From Aerococcus urinaehominis (lineage in GTDB: Bacteria; Bacillota; Bacilli; Lactobacillales; Aerococcaceae): a DNA stretch of 64,000 nucleotides. How positions within the stretch are numbered: the first letter of the stretch is position 1; the number at the start of each line of letters is the position of its first letter. A program made the translations under genes and the position numbers. Positions 34,878 through 42,450 of this stretch are shown piece after piece. Under the pieces are notes generated by a model. It was given only the letters and a program-made list of their open reading frames with translations, was not told the DNA's origin and did no database searches. Where the stretch lies: the NCBI RefSeq assembly GCF_001543245.1, contig NZ_CP014163.1, positions 186,001-250,000 of the forward strand, in the 5' to 3' direction.

Positions 34878-35735
34878 TTATGCTAGTAAATTTTTTCCTG
34901 TTGCTAATTGATAATTAATCTCTGCTTGGCCCCATAACATCAGCAGGCCATTAAAGGCTTGACAGCCCCGACCCTTAGCTTGGCCAAGAAAAACCGTCTG
35001 GTCAGGTTCATAAATAATATCGAAAACATAGTTATGTGGGGAAAACCAATCTGCTTCTTTAACCACCGACTGGTTAACCTGGCCAACCATACCTACTGAG
35101 GTGGTTTGAACCACAATGTCTGCCTGATTGAGGGCCGACTTTACTTGGTCATCCTCGGCTAAATCAAGACAAGTAATCGCTAAATCTGGAAAATCAGCCC
35201 TAAGTTTTTCAATGACAGTTTTAATAGCCAATGGCCGCTGCCACTGACGGCCGACTAACTTGATTTGTCTAGCCCCCATCAAAACGGCTTGGGCCAAAAT
35301 TACACGACTGGTGCTACCAGTGCCGAATATAGTAATTTTCTGACCTGGCAAATGGCCACAATGTCGGCAGGCTGACTGCCAAAAACCTAGCCCATCAGTG
35401 TTGTAACCCCACCAACCATCATCCTGTTTAACTATGGTATTGACCGCCTGTACATAGGCGGCTGCTTGGTCAACATGGTCTACGCAAGCCAGAGCCTGGT
35501 GCTTACCCGGCATGGTAACATTAATCAGGAGAGCATCCAGGTTTTTTAAGGCTTCAATGCGGCCAATTGTCTCTGCCTCGCAGGTTTCAAATGCCAAGTA
35601 AACCGCGTCGACAGCTTGACGAGCAAAGGCCTGGTTATAGATAGCCAGTGATTTAGAATGTTTGATAGGACTTCCGACAATACCGGCTATCCGCGTCTCA
35701 CCATTGATATTTAAACTAGGCTCACTGGATGTCAT
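34878..35735 (-). CDS. aroE: Shikimate dehydrogenase
   Basis: 285 residues from ATG 35735, which overlaps the aroB stop by 14 bp; the longer in-frame version would lie inside aroB. It reduces 3-dehydroshikimate with NADPH in the shikimate pathway. GSPIKHSKSLAIYN (about 21-34) is the substrate motif, LLINVTMPGKHQAL holds the catalytic Lys, and ITIFGTGSTSRVILAQA is the NADP fold (GTGSTSR). The C-terminal FNGLLMLWGQAEINYQLATG is typical. Third gene of the aro operon. Confidence 0.93.
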   Translation of the reverse strand: MTSSEPSLNINGETRIAGIVGSPIKHSKSLAIYNQAFARQAVDAVYLAFETCEAETIGRIEALKNLDALLINVTMPGKHQALACVDHVDQAAAYVQAVNTIVKQDDGWWGYNTDGLGFWQSACRHCGHLPGQKITIFGTGSTSRVILAQAVLMGARQIKLVGRQWQRPLAIKTVIEKLRADFPDLAITCLDLAEDDQVKSALNQADIVVQTTSVGMVGQVNQSVVKEADWFSPHNYVFDIIYEPDQTVFLGQAKGRGCQAFNGLLMLWGQAEINYQLATGKNLLA

Positions 35736-36813
35736 AGGCTGCCCACACCCTTTCCAAGCTGGTATAAAAATCTTCAAGCTGATAATGATAGAGACCGCAA
35801 TGGCCTAGGCTATCAGGTAATACTAAGGTTATTTCATCTTGGCGACGCTTTTTATCATTAGACATGGCTGTCTTTAGCTCATCAAAGTCATATTGTGGCT
35901 TCGTGGTCAGAAGTTGGTAATCCTTAAGTAGCCCATCTAAGTCAGACCTGAAGTTATCAGCTAATATCCCCTGGTCAACCGCTAAGTCAACAAATACTGA
36001 CATGTCTAGAGCTACCGCACGACCATGCGATATTTGATAATTAGATACCTGTTCTAGGGCATGGCCCAGGGTGTGCCCATAATTAAGTAATTGGCGGACA
36101 CCATGGTCCTTAGCATCCTGGCTAGCAATATCGCGCTTCATGGTGACACAAGTTTTTACAAAATCGATTAAATCTGCTGCTTCAGCATTAAGTGGCTGGT
36201 CACGATTATTCAATTTTTTGACTAAAGCAGGATTATCAATTAGGCCATATTTGATCATTTCCGCCATACCATCCTGAAAATCCTGGCTGGCTAAAGTTTT
36301 TAAACTATCCAAGTCACAGAGGACAACTTTTGGTTGATAAAAGGCACCAACTAGATTTTTTCCAGCTGCGATATCCACCCCAGTCTTGCCACCTACAGAA
36401 GAGTCAATCGCCGCCAACAGGGTGGTTGGCATCTGGAAAAAGTTAATCCCGCGCAGATAACAAGCCGCAGCAAAACCGGCCAAGTCACCGACAACACCGC
36501 CCCCCAGGGCAATGAGATAGTCGTTACGGGAAAAGTTGACCTGGGCTAAGTAATCAAAGATACGGCCAACATTAGCCAAATTCTTAGTGGTTTCACCAGC
36601 AGGAAAAATAAGCTGGTGGACCTGGTGGGCTAAGCTTTGGATACGACTTTGCAAACGATCTGGATAAGCGAAGCTGGCAACGTTAGCATCAGTGATGATC
36701 ATCACCTTACGGCCAGTGATGTAAGGCGCTAGTAAGTCATCAGCTTGGTCGATTAAACCGCGGCCAATAATGACATCATAGGCTGGCTGGATGGGAATAT
36801 GAACCTTTTCCAT
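35722..36813 (-). CDS. aroB: 3-dehydroquinate synthase
   Basis: 363 residues, converting DAHP to 3-dehydroquinate with NAD and a divalent metal. It shows LIALGGGVVGDLAGFAAACY (NAD-binding), PTTLLAAIDSSVGGKTGVD, KNLVGAFYQPKVV and the metal-binding His residues in LLNYGHTLGHALE and SHGRAVALDM. I chose ATG 36813 because AAGGAG stands 8 nt before it and the usual N-terminus begins here. It lies 17 bp downstream of the DAHP synthase gene. Confidence 0.95.
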   Translation of the reverse strand: MEKVHIPIQPAYDVIIGRGLIDQADDLLAPYITGRKVMIITDANVASFAYPDRLQSRIQSLAHQVHQLIFPAGETTKNLANVGRIFDYLAQVNFSRNDYLIALGGGVVGDLAGFAAACYLRGINFFQMPTTLLAAIDSSVGGKTGVDIAAGKNLVGAFYQPKVVLCDLDSLKTLASQDFQDGMAEMIKYGLIDNPALVKKLNNRDQPLNAEAADLIDFVKTCVTMKRDIASQDAKDHGVRQLLNYGHTLGHALEQVSNYQISHGRAVALDMSVFVDLAVDQGILADNFRSDLDGLLKDYQLLTTKPQYDFDELKTAMSNDKKRRQDEITLVLPDSLGHCGLYHYQLEDFYTSLERVWAAYDIQ

Positions 36814-36830
36814 GGGCGACACTCCTTTTT

Positions 36831-37838
36831 TTAGGCATTCAAACCTTGCATAAAGCTGTGTAATTGCCATACTTTCTTGGTCATGGCTTGATATTGGTCT
36901 GGGTATAGAGATTGGGGACCATCAGATACGGCCTCTTCCGGTTTAATATGGGTTTCAATAATTAAGCCATCAGCGCCGGCTGCTACCCCGGCCAGGGCCA
37001 TATCTTCAATAATGTCACGACGACCAGCAGCGTGTGACGGGTCAACTACTACTGGCAGGTGGCTTAACTGATGAACCAGCGGGACGGCGGATAAGTCCTG
37101 GGTATTACGAGTCGCTGTTTCATAAGTTCTGATACCACGTTCACAAAGCATAACATTTGGGTTACCCTCGCTCATGATATACTCAGCTGACATCAACCAC
37201 TCGTCAATAGTGCCGGCAATGCCACGCTTCAATAATACTGGTCGTTTGGTTTTACCAACTGCTTTAAGGAGGTCAAAGTTTTGAGCATTCCGAGCACCAA
37301 TTTGGAAAACATCTACGCCTTCTTGGTCGAAGAGTTCAATTTGAGAAATCTCCATAACTTCAGCTACTGTTGGCAAGTTAAATTCTTGACCTACCTGGTG
37401 TAAGAGGCGCAAGCCCTCTTGACCCATACCTTGGAAGGAATAGGGAGAGGTACGCGGCTTAAAGGCACCGCCGCGCAACATGTTGGCTCCAGCTGCTTTA
37501 ACGTAGCGAGCTGTTTCTCGCAACTGATCCAGAGACTCAATCGCGCAAGGGCCACCAATCATGGCGAAATGACCGCCGCCTACCTTGACACCTGCCACAT
37601 CTATTACGGAATCTTCAGGATGCACCTGGCGTGAGGCCCGCACAAATTTTTCTTTTAATTCTTCAATGGCAAGGACCTCTTCCATATTAGCAAGGGCCTG
37701 CTTGTCGTCTGCCGATAGCTTACCCTCAATTAAAAGGGCACTGTCCCCCCGTTTGAGCGGGGTCAATTTTAGGTCTTGGGCACTTAATTTTTCAACTAGC
37801 TTTTGCCGGGCTTGGTCATTTTTACTTACAATAATCAT
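36831..37838 (-). CDS. aroF: DAHP synthase with N-terminal regulatory domain
   Basis: 335 residues, first enzyme of the shikimate pathway: condenses phosphoenolpyruvate and erythrose 4-phosphate. The N-terminal 70 residues are a ferredoxin-like regulatory domain as in the Thermotoga enzyme, where it senses Tyr/Phe. The catalytic barrel (AroA-beta class) has IGGPCAIESLDQL (about 94), GAFKPRTSPYSFQG, LLKRG and VDPSHAAGRRD, which carry the PEP, E4P and metal contacts. ATG follows TAGGAGGACTAAT. It sits 27 bp after the attenuator terminator at 37865, so its expression should be set by that leader. Confidence 0.95.
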   Translation of the reverse strand: MIIVSKNDQARQKLVEKLSAQDLKLTPLKRGDSALLIEGKLSADDKQALANMEEVLAIEELKEKFVRASRQVHPEDSVIDVAGVKVGGGHFAMIGGPCAIESLDQLRETARYVKAAGANMLRGGAFKPRTSPYSFQGMGQEGLRLLHQVGQEFNLPTVAEVMEISQIELFDQEGVDVFQIGARNAQNFDLLKAVGKTKRPVLLKRGIAGTIDEWLMSAEYIMSEGNPNVMLCERGIRTYETATRNTQDLSAVPLVHQLSHLPVVVDPSHAAGRRDIIEDMALAGVAAGADGLIIETHIKPEEAVSDGPQSLYPDQYQAMTKKVWQLHSFMQGLNA

Positions 37839-37864
37839 ATTAGTCCTCCTAAAATTTTCTAAAC

Positions 37865-37912
37865 AAAAAAGCAGCCGACAGCGAGATGGATAATCTCTGC
37901 TGCCAGCTGCTG
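37865..37912 (-). terminator. Attenuator terminator in the aro leader
   Basis: On the minus strand, from 37911, AGCAGCTGGCAGC-A-GAGAT pairs almost fully with ATCTCGCTGTCGGCTGCT over about 17 bp with a five-base loop (one bulged A, two G-T wobbles), followed by TTTTTT. It ends only 27 bp before the DAHP synthase start, so it must be read through for expression. Confidence 0.88.
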
Positions 37913-38056
37913 GTGAAATACTGAATCGGATAGTAGATTTAAAGATTCAGACTTCTTCACGAACATATTTGGATGCAACAAAAATTACCTTTACCTAGTA
38001 AAGCTACTAAAGTAAAAGTAAAAATATGTAAAAGCTGTTGCATTCATATTTAACAT
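37873..38056 (-). promoter_or_regulatory. Candidate attenuation region with competing RNA pairings
   Basis: Segment 1 ATGCAACA (38036-38043, inside the leader peptide) is an exact complement of segment 2 TGTTGCAT (37973-37980). Segment 2 can instead pair as TTTTTGTTGC with GCAGCAGAGA (37894-37903), the 5' arm of the terminator, using three G-T wobbles. An independent hairpin CTGAATC...GATTCAG (37921-37950) lies between. The order is 1:2 with 3:4 (off) against 2:3 (on). The pairings are visible; the switching is inferred. Confidence 0.6.
37991..38056 (-). CDS. Phe/Tyr-rich leader peptide of the aro operon
   Basis: A 21-codon ORF (ATG 38056, TAA 37991). The first eight residues are MLNMNATA, then FTYFYFYFSSFTR: five Phe and three Tyr codons within eleven codons. 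A GGAG site stands 13 nt before ATG, somewhat far. It lies between the promoter and the attenuator terminator of the DAHP synthase operon. A ribosome paused at the Phe/Tyr codons would cover segment 1 of the RNA switch and favour readthrough. This is the arrangement of the enteric pheA and trp leaders. No homolog is known to me, so the call rests on composition and position. Confidence 0.8.
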   Translation of the reverse strand: MLNMNATAFTYFYFYFSSFTR

Positions 38057-38092
38057 GTTGGTTAAAAATCTCCTTTTTTTCTACTTGGAACT

Positions 38093-38121
38093 AGCTTATC
38101 AGTTTATGGAAACCTTGTCAA
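38093..38121 (-). promoter_or_regulatory. Promoter of the aro operon leader
   Basis: TTGACA (38116-38121), 17-bp spacer, TAAGCT preceded by TGA (extended -10 TGn). The TTGACA is exact; the -10 is weak. Transcription would begin about 35 bp before the leader peptide start. Confidence 0.6.
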
Positions 38122-38181
38122 AATATTTTTTACATTGGTGAAGAATTCTTTAATAAATTTAACTTGAGACTTATTATCGAT

Positions 38182-39182
38182 TTAATTAGCTAAACAATCG
38201 ACCACAGCCTGAGTAAAGGCGGAACAAGTCAGTGGTCCGCCTAAGTCCCGAGTGGTGAGGTCAGGCTGGCTTAAAACCTGGGCTAGAGCCTGACGTATGC
38301 GGTCAGCCACCTCCTGTTGGTCTAAATAATCAAGCATCAGACAAGCTGATAATACCAAGGCTGTTGGATTAGCCAAGTCTTGACCAGCAATATCAGGTGC
38401 TGAACCGTGGACAGCTTCAAAAATCGCCATATCATCGCCGATATTAGCCCCGGGAACCAATCCTAGTCCGCCAACCAAACCGGCCATCAGGTCAGAAAGA
38501 ATATCGCCATACAGGTTTTCAGTCAAGATAACATCAAACTGCTTAGGGTTGATCACCAGTTGCATAGCCATATTATCAACCAGAATCTCTTCTAGTTGAA
38601 TACTAGGATAATCCTTGGCCACCTGGCGGGCTGTTTCCAAAAATAAACCATCCGTTAGTTTCATAATATTAGCCTTCGTCACCACCGTCACTTTTTGACG
38701 CTGGTGTTTTTTGGCATAGGTAAAGGCCTGGCGGGCAATCCGTTGTGACCCTCGCCTAGTGATAATTTTGATACTGTGCATGACGTCATCAGAAATACGC
38801 TCTTCCACGCCAGCGTAAAGGTCTTCCGTATTTTCTCTAAATAAAACCAGGTCCAAGTTCGCTACCTGTCCACCAGCCTGACCAATTGATTGGATGGGCC
38901 TAAGATTGGTGTAAAGATCATATTTTTTCTAAGCGCTACATTGGCAGATCGGAAACCGGTGCCAATTGGAGTGGTCATCGGCCCTTTTAGTCCCACTCTA
39001 GTATCGGCTAATGAATCATAAACTGCTTGAGGAATCAGCTCACCAGTCTCTTCGTAGACTGCCTGCCCGGCCTTCACCACTTGCCAGTCAACATTTGCAC
39101 CAGCTGCTTGTAAAATCCTTATAGTCGCCTGCGCAATTTCTGGGCCAATGCCGTCCCCGGGTATCAATGTCACTTTCATCAT
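38182..39182 (-). pseudogene. NAD-type isocitrate/isopropylmalate dehydrogenase, frameshifted
   Basis: Joined frames give an approximately 333-residue dehydrogenase. The N-terminal frame (MKVTLIPGDGIGPEIAQATI, KGPMTTPIGTGFRSANVALR) starts 39182 after AGGAGGAAGAT and stops prematurely; the rest, LVLFRENTEDLYAGVEERI to the C-terminus ([40 protein letters not shown]), is in another frame. Adding one A to the run at 38923-38928 restores LRKKYDLYTNLRPIQ. The PMTTPIGTGFRS wording fits NAD-dependent isocitrate (or homoisocitrate, tartrate) dehydrogenases. It lies downstream of a CitMHS transporter in one operon and opposite the 2-oxoglutarate-using gdhA. Either decayed or an indel error. Confidence 0.8.
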
Positions 39183-39214
39183 ATCTTCCTCCTTAGTACA
39201 ATTAGATTAATCCT

Positions 39215-40531
39215 TTAAATTATAATTGGCATCAAGCCTAGAAGGCCACCAACAATCACATAAATAATGAAAATGCCCAGTGAGACGACCAGACCCTTCT
39301 TCTGCCATGCCCCCCAATCCACTCCTGTCATGCCCAGCAGTACATAAGAGAAGGGCACTAAAGGACTAAACAAGTGAAAGGCCTGGCCCATTAAAGAAGC
39401 AAAGGTCAGCTGCAGATCAGTAAAACCATATACCTCACCAGCCTGGCGTAAAATAGGCATCATCCCGTAATAGAAGGCATCGTTGTGTAGAAAATAAGTA
39501 CCTAGGGCTGAAAGTATAGCCACTATCAAACCGTAAAAGCGACCCAGCGAATCAGGAATCATAGCTAATAGGGCAGTAGCAATGCCATCAGCCATACCCG
39601 TTTCTTTTAAAATTCCCATAAAAACACCGGCTGCAAATACAGTCATGACCACCTGGTTGGCTTCGCTCGCATTAGCATCAATGCGTCCTTTTTGGTCCTT
39701 TAGGTTGGGATAATTAACGAGTAAGGTCACTACCGTGCCTACCATAAAGATTATTGCTGGCGGTATATCAGAAACAACTAATAAGCCAACAGTAATCAAA
39801 ACAATTGTAGCATTGAGCCAAACTAAATGGGGGCGCTTCAGATTTTGATTATCCCCATCACCTTGCACCATCATGTCCGCAATTTCTTGGTCCGTCAAGT
39901 AAATCACACCCAGGCGCTTTTGCTCCTGTTTCCCAATCCAATAAGCAACTGCGAACATATAGACTATGGCAACAGCCATCATGGGCACCAGGCCGCGCAT
40001 CACTTCTGAAGTGCCAACTTCCATCACGGCAATAGCCCGTGCAGTCGGACCGCCCCAAGGCAGTAAATTTATAATCGAATGAGCCGTCATGGTAAGGACA
40101 GCCAAGTCCAACAAGTTCATATTTAGCTTTTTATATATCGGCACCATGGCAGTAGAGACAATAATCATAGTCGTAGTCCCATCGCCATTGAGCGACACCA
40201 ATATAGTTAGCAAAACCGTTGCTAAGGAGACTTTTAAAGGATCACCCTTTGCGTACTTAATCATCAAATTTGATAAGGGGTCAAACAAACCGGCATCAAT
40301 CATGATGGTAAACATATAAATAGCAAAGAAAAGCATAATACCGGTTTTAGCTGTTGTCATTAAACCTGACAAGGCCGCTTCACCTATGTCAATTGACCAA
40401 AAATTTAGTAGCTGACCTAGCGCAGCAAAGCTGACCGGTAGGGCAACTAAACCAATAAAAGGACTAATCTTCTTTTTCATTATCAAGGCCATGAAAATAA
40501 TAATCATAGCAAATCCCATTAAAGCAATCAT
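39215..40531 (-). CDS. CitMHS-family citrate (divalent metal-complex) transporter
   Basis: A 438-residue polytopic transporter of the CitM family, which takes up citrate, usually as a Mg2+ or Ca2+ complex with a proton. It shows LNGDGTTTMIIVSTAMVPIY, SIINLLPWGGPTARAIAVM and THFLHNDAFYYG-type wording (here YFLHNDAFYYGMMP). ATG follows CGGAGGTGGTCCC. The isocitrate dehydrogenase-like gene begins 33 bp downstream, so uptake and oxidation of citrate or isocitrate are linked. Aconitase is not in the window. Confidence 0.88.
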   Translation of the reverse strand: MIALMGFAMIIIFMALIMKKKISPFIGLVALPVSFAALGQLLNFWSIDIGEAALSGLMTTAKTGIMLFFAIYMFTIMIDAGLFDPLSNLMIKYAKGDPLKVSLATVLLTILVSLNGDGTTTMIIVSTAMVPIYKKLNMNLLDLAVLTMTAHSIINLLPWGGPTARAIAVMEVGTSEVMRGLVPMMAVAIVYMFAVAYWIGKQEQKRLGVIYLTDQEIADMMVQGDGDNQNLKRPHLVWLNATIVLITVGLLVVSDIPPAIIFMVGTVVTLLVNYPNLKDQKGRIDANASEANQVVMTVFAAGVFMGILKETGMADGIATALLAMIPDSLGRFYGLIVAILSALGTYFLHNDAFYYGMMPILRQAGEVYGFTDLQLTFASLMGQAFHLFSPLVPFSYVLLGMTGVDWGAWQKKGLVVSLGIFIIYVIVGGLLGLMPIII

Positions 40532-40721
40532 GGGACCACCTCCGTTTAAGAATTATTTAAATTCAAAACTAGGATAGCATGTAAATGTTATTTTGTCTAA
40601 CTTATTTTAAAATTAACGTTATATTTAATAACACGTATTGTGTCTAGAGGTGCCTTCTGATACTTTTTTAGCAATTAAAATTTATAGTCAACTACAGTTT
40701 TAATAATCCTATCCAAGGCAA

Positions 40722-40757
40722 ATAAAAAGCAGAGCAATCCGAGATTACTCTGCTAAA
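40722..40757 (-). terminator. Intrinsic terminator of gdhA
   Basis: AGCAGAGTAATC-loop-GATTGCTCTGCT, followed by TTTTTATT on the minus strand. Confidence 0.85.
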
Positions 40758-40799
40758 AATTGATTCATTTTAATTTTTAATTGACATCGTTAACTAGGC

Positions 40800-42146
40800 T
40801 TAAACTAAGCCTTGGGCTAGCATTACTTCAGATACGCGGGCAAAACCAGCTACATTAGCCCCAAGTCTTAAGTCATCAGGGTGACTATACCGCTTGGCCG
40901 TATTAGAACAAGCATCATAAATAGCTTTCATGGTTTCTTGTAAGCGGCCATCAACCTCTTCAAAGGTCCATTGGAGACGTTGTGAGTTTTGTGCCATTTC
41001 TAAGGCTGAAACAGCTACCCCACCAGCATTTACTGCTTTGGCAGGACCGAAAAGCACCTTATTGTCATCGAAAATTTCAACAGCTGCCTCTTGACTCGGC
41101 ATGTTGGCACCTTCAAAGACATACTTAACGCCATGGTCCACCATATTTTGCGCCATTTCCGCATTAATTTCATTTTGAGTTGCGCAAGGCAAGGCCACAT
41201 CATAACTTAAATCAGCTGCCCACACAGATTCATTTGGATAGAATTTAGCATCTGGGTGGTGTTTAGTGTATTCATCTAGTGAAATGGCATCGTCAACTGG
41301 AATATTTTTAAGGGTCTCTGCAGAAATACCAGCTTCGTCATAGACGTAGCCTGTAATATCTGAAACAGCGATGACAGTAGCACCTAATTGCTCAGCTTTT
41401 TCTACTGCATACATAGCAACGGTACCCCGACCTGAGATAACGACCCGCTTGCCTGATATATCTTGGCCACGGTCAGCAAGGGCATTTTGGGCAAAGTAAA
41501 CAACACCATAACCTGTAGCCTCTGTCCGAGCAAATGAACCCCATTGGTTAGTCGGTTTACCAGTCAAGACACCAGGTTCAGTTTGATTGAGGCGTTTATA
41601 TTGGCCATACATATAGCCAATTTCCCGCGCCCGCACACCGATATCTCCAGCTGGTACATCACGATCAGGTCCAATGTATTTTTGCAATTCGGTCATGAAG
41701 CTTTGGCAGAAGCGCATCACTTCAGCATCAGACTTACCAGAAGGATCAAAGTCTGATCCCCCCTTACCACCACCGATAGGGAGACTGGTCAAGGCGTTCT
41801 TGAAAATTTGCTCAAAGCCTAGGAAGCGAACGATACTTTCATTCACTGAAGGATGGAAGCGTAAACCGCCCTTATAAGGACCCAAAGCTGAATTATATTG
41901 GACTCGATAGCCTAAATTAACGCGCCAATTCCCTTGATCATCTTGCCATGGGACACGGAATTGAATCACCCGTTCAGGTTCAACCATGATTTCTAGTAAA
42001 TTATGGGCTTCAATTTCAGGGTGCTCAGCCACATAACCTGCAATTGTTGGTAGAAATTCTTCCACTGCTTGGACAAATTCAGGCTTATCTTGATGACGTT
42101 CTTGGACACTGGCCAATACACGATTTACATATTCTTGGGCAGACAT
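40800..42146 (-). CDS. gdhA: NADP-specific glutamate dehydrogenase
   Basis: A 448-residue hexameric-type glutamate dehydrogenase, aminating 2-oxoglutarate to glutamate with NADPH and ammonia. PIGGGKGGSDFDPSGKSDAEVMRFC (about 121-145) holds the catalytic Lys region, PAGDIGVRAREIGYMYG the conserved Asp, and VVISGRGTVAMYAVEKA the coenzyme fold. The length and MSAQEYVNRVLASVQER start fit the NADP biosynthetic class. Its promoter is TTGCCA-N18-TATAAT (42199-42228). It is transcribed alone, but its neighbour operon could supply 2-oxoglutarate. Confidence 0.95.
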   Translation of the reverse strand: MSAQEYVNRVLASVQERHQDKPEFVQAVEEFLPTIAGYVAEHPEIEAHNLLEIMVEPERVIQFRVPWQDDQGNWRVNLGYRVQYNSALGPYKGGLRFHPSVNESIVRFLGFEQIFKNALTSLPIGGGKGGSDFDPSGKSDAEVMRFCQSFMTELQKYIGPDRDVPAGDIGVRAREIGYMYGQYKRLNQTEPGVLTGKPTNQWGSFARTEATGYGVVYFAQNALADRGQDISGKRVVISGRGTVAMYAVEKAEQLGATVIAVSDITGYVYDEAGISAETLKNIPVDDAISLDEYTKHHPDAKFYPNESVWAADLSYDVALPCATQNEINAEMAQNMVDHGVKYVFEGANMPSQEAAVEIFDDNKVLFGPAKAVNAGGVAVSALEMAQNSQRLQWTFEEVDGRLQETMKAIYDACSNTAKRYSHPDDLRLGANVAGFARVSEVMLAQGLV

Positions 42147-42450
42147 GATACCATCCTTTTCTTTATACGCTAGGTCGAACCTAGTTTTTTATGGGTCTAT
42201 TATAAGTCTATTAATAAAAACTTGGCAAGTTTTTTTCTAATAAAAATTCTGAATATTTTCACTATAGCATACTTTAATGGTTAAAATCCCTGTTTTCTAT
42301 TATACTAACCTGATTGAGGCCCAAAATCTCATACCACTCGTGATTGTATATTATTTTGTATATTTTTTTAAACAATGAATGTATTTATCTTTGCTGGTTC
42401 AGTCTGAGATGCTATACTGGTTTCATAGTAAATTTTCTAAGGAGGATTTT
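42147..42450. other. Divergent promoter region, gdhA and flavin oxidoreductase
   Basis: 304 bp with only promoters visible: minus strand TATAAT at 42199-42204 with TTGCCA at 42223-42228 for gdhA; plus strand TTGCTG at 42391 and TATACT at 42413 for the oxidoreductase. The middle is AT-rich and shows no gene or clear operator. Confidence 0.6.
42391..42418 (+). promoter_or_regulatory. Promoter of the flavin oxidoreductase gene
   Basis: TTGCTG, 16-bp spacer ending in TGC, then TATACT: an extended -10 promoter about 32 bp before the ATG. Confidence 0.6.

Noticed and set aside
37838-38121. T-box riboswitch in the aro leader
   Set aside because: I looked for the T-box core (AGGGTGG-N-ACCGCG) on the minus strand and did not find it; the leader peptide and terminator explain the region.
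38923-38928. Programmed frameshift in the dehydrogenase A tract
   Set aside because: There is no slippery heptamer in phase and no downstream stimulatory structure that I can see; simple base loss is more economical, though slippage in RNA was kept as an option.
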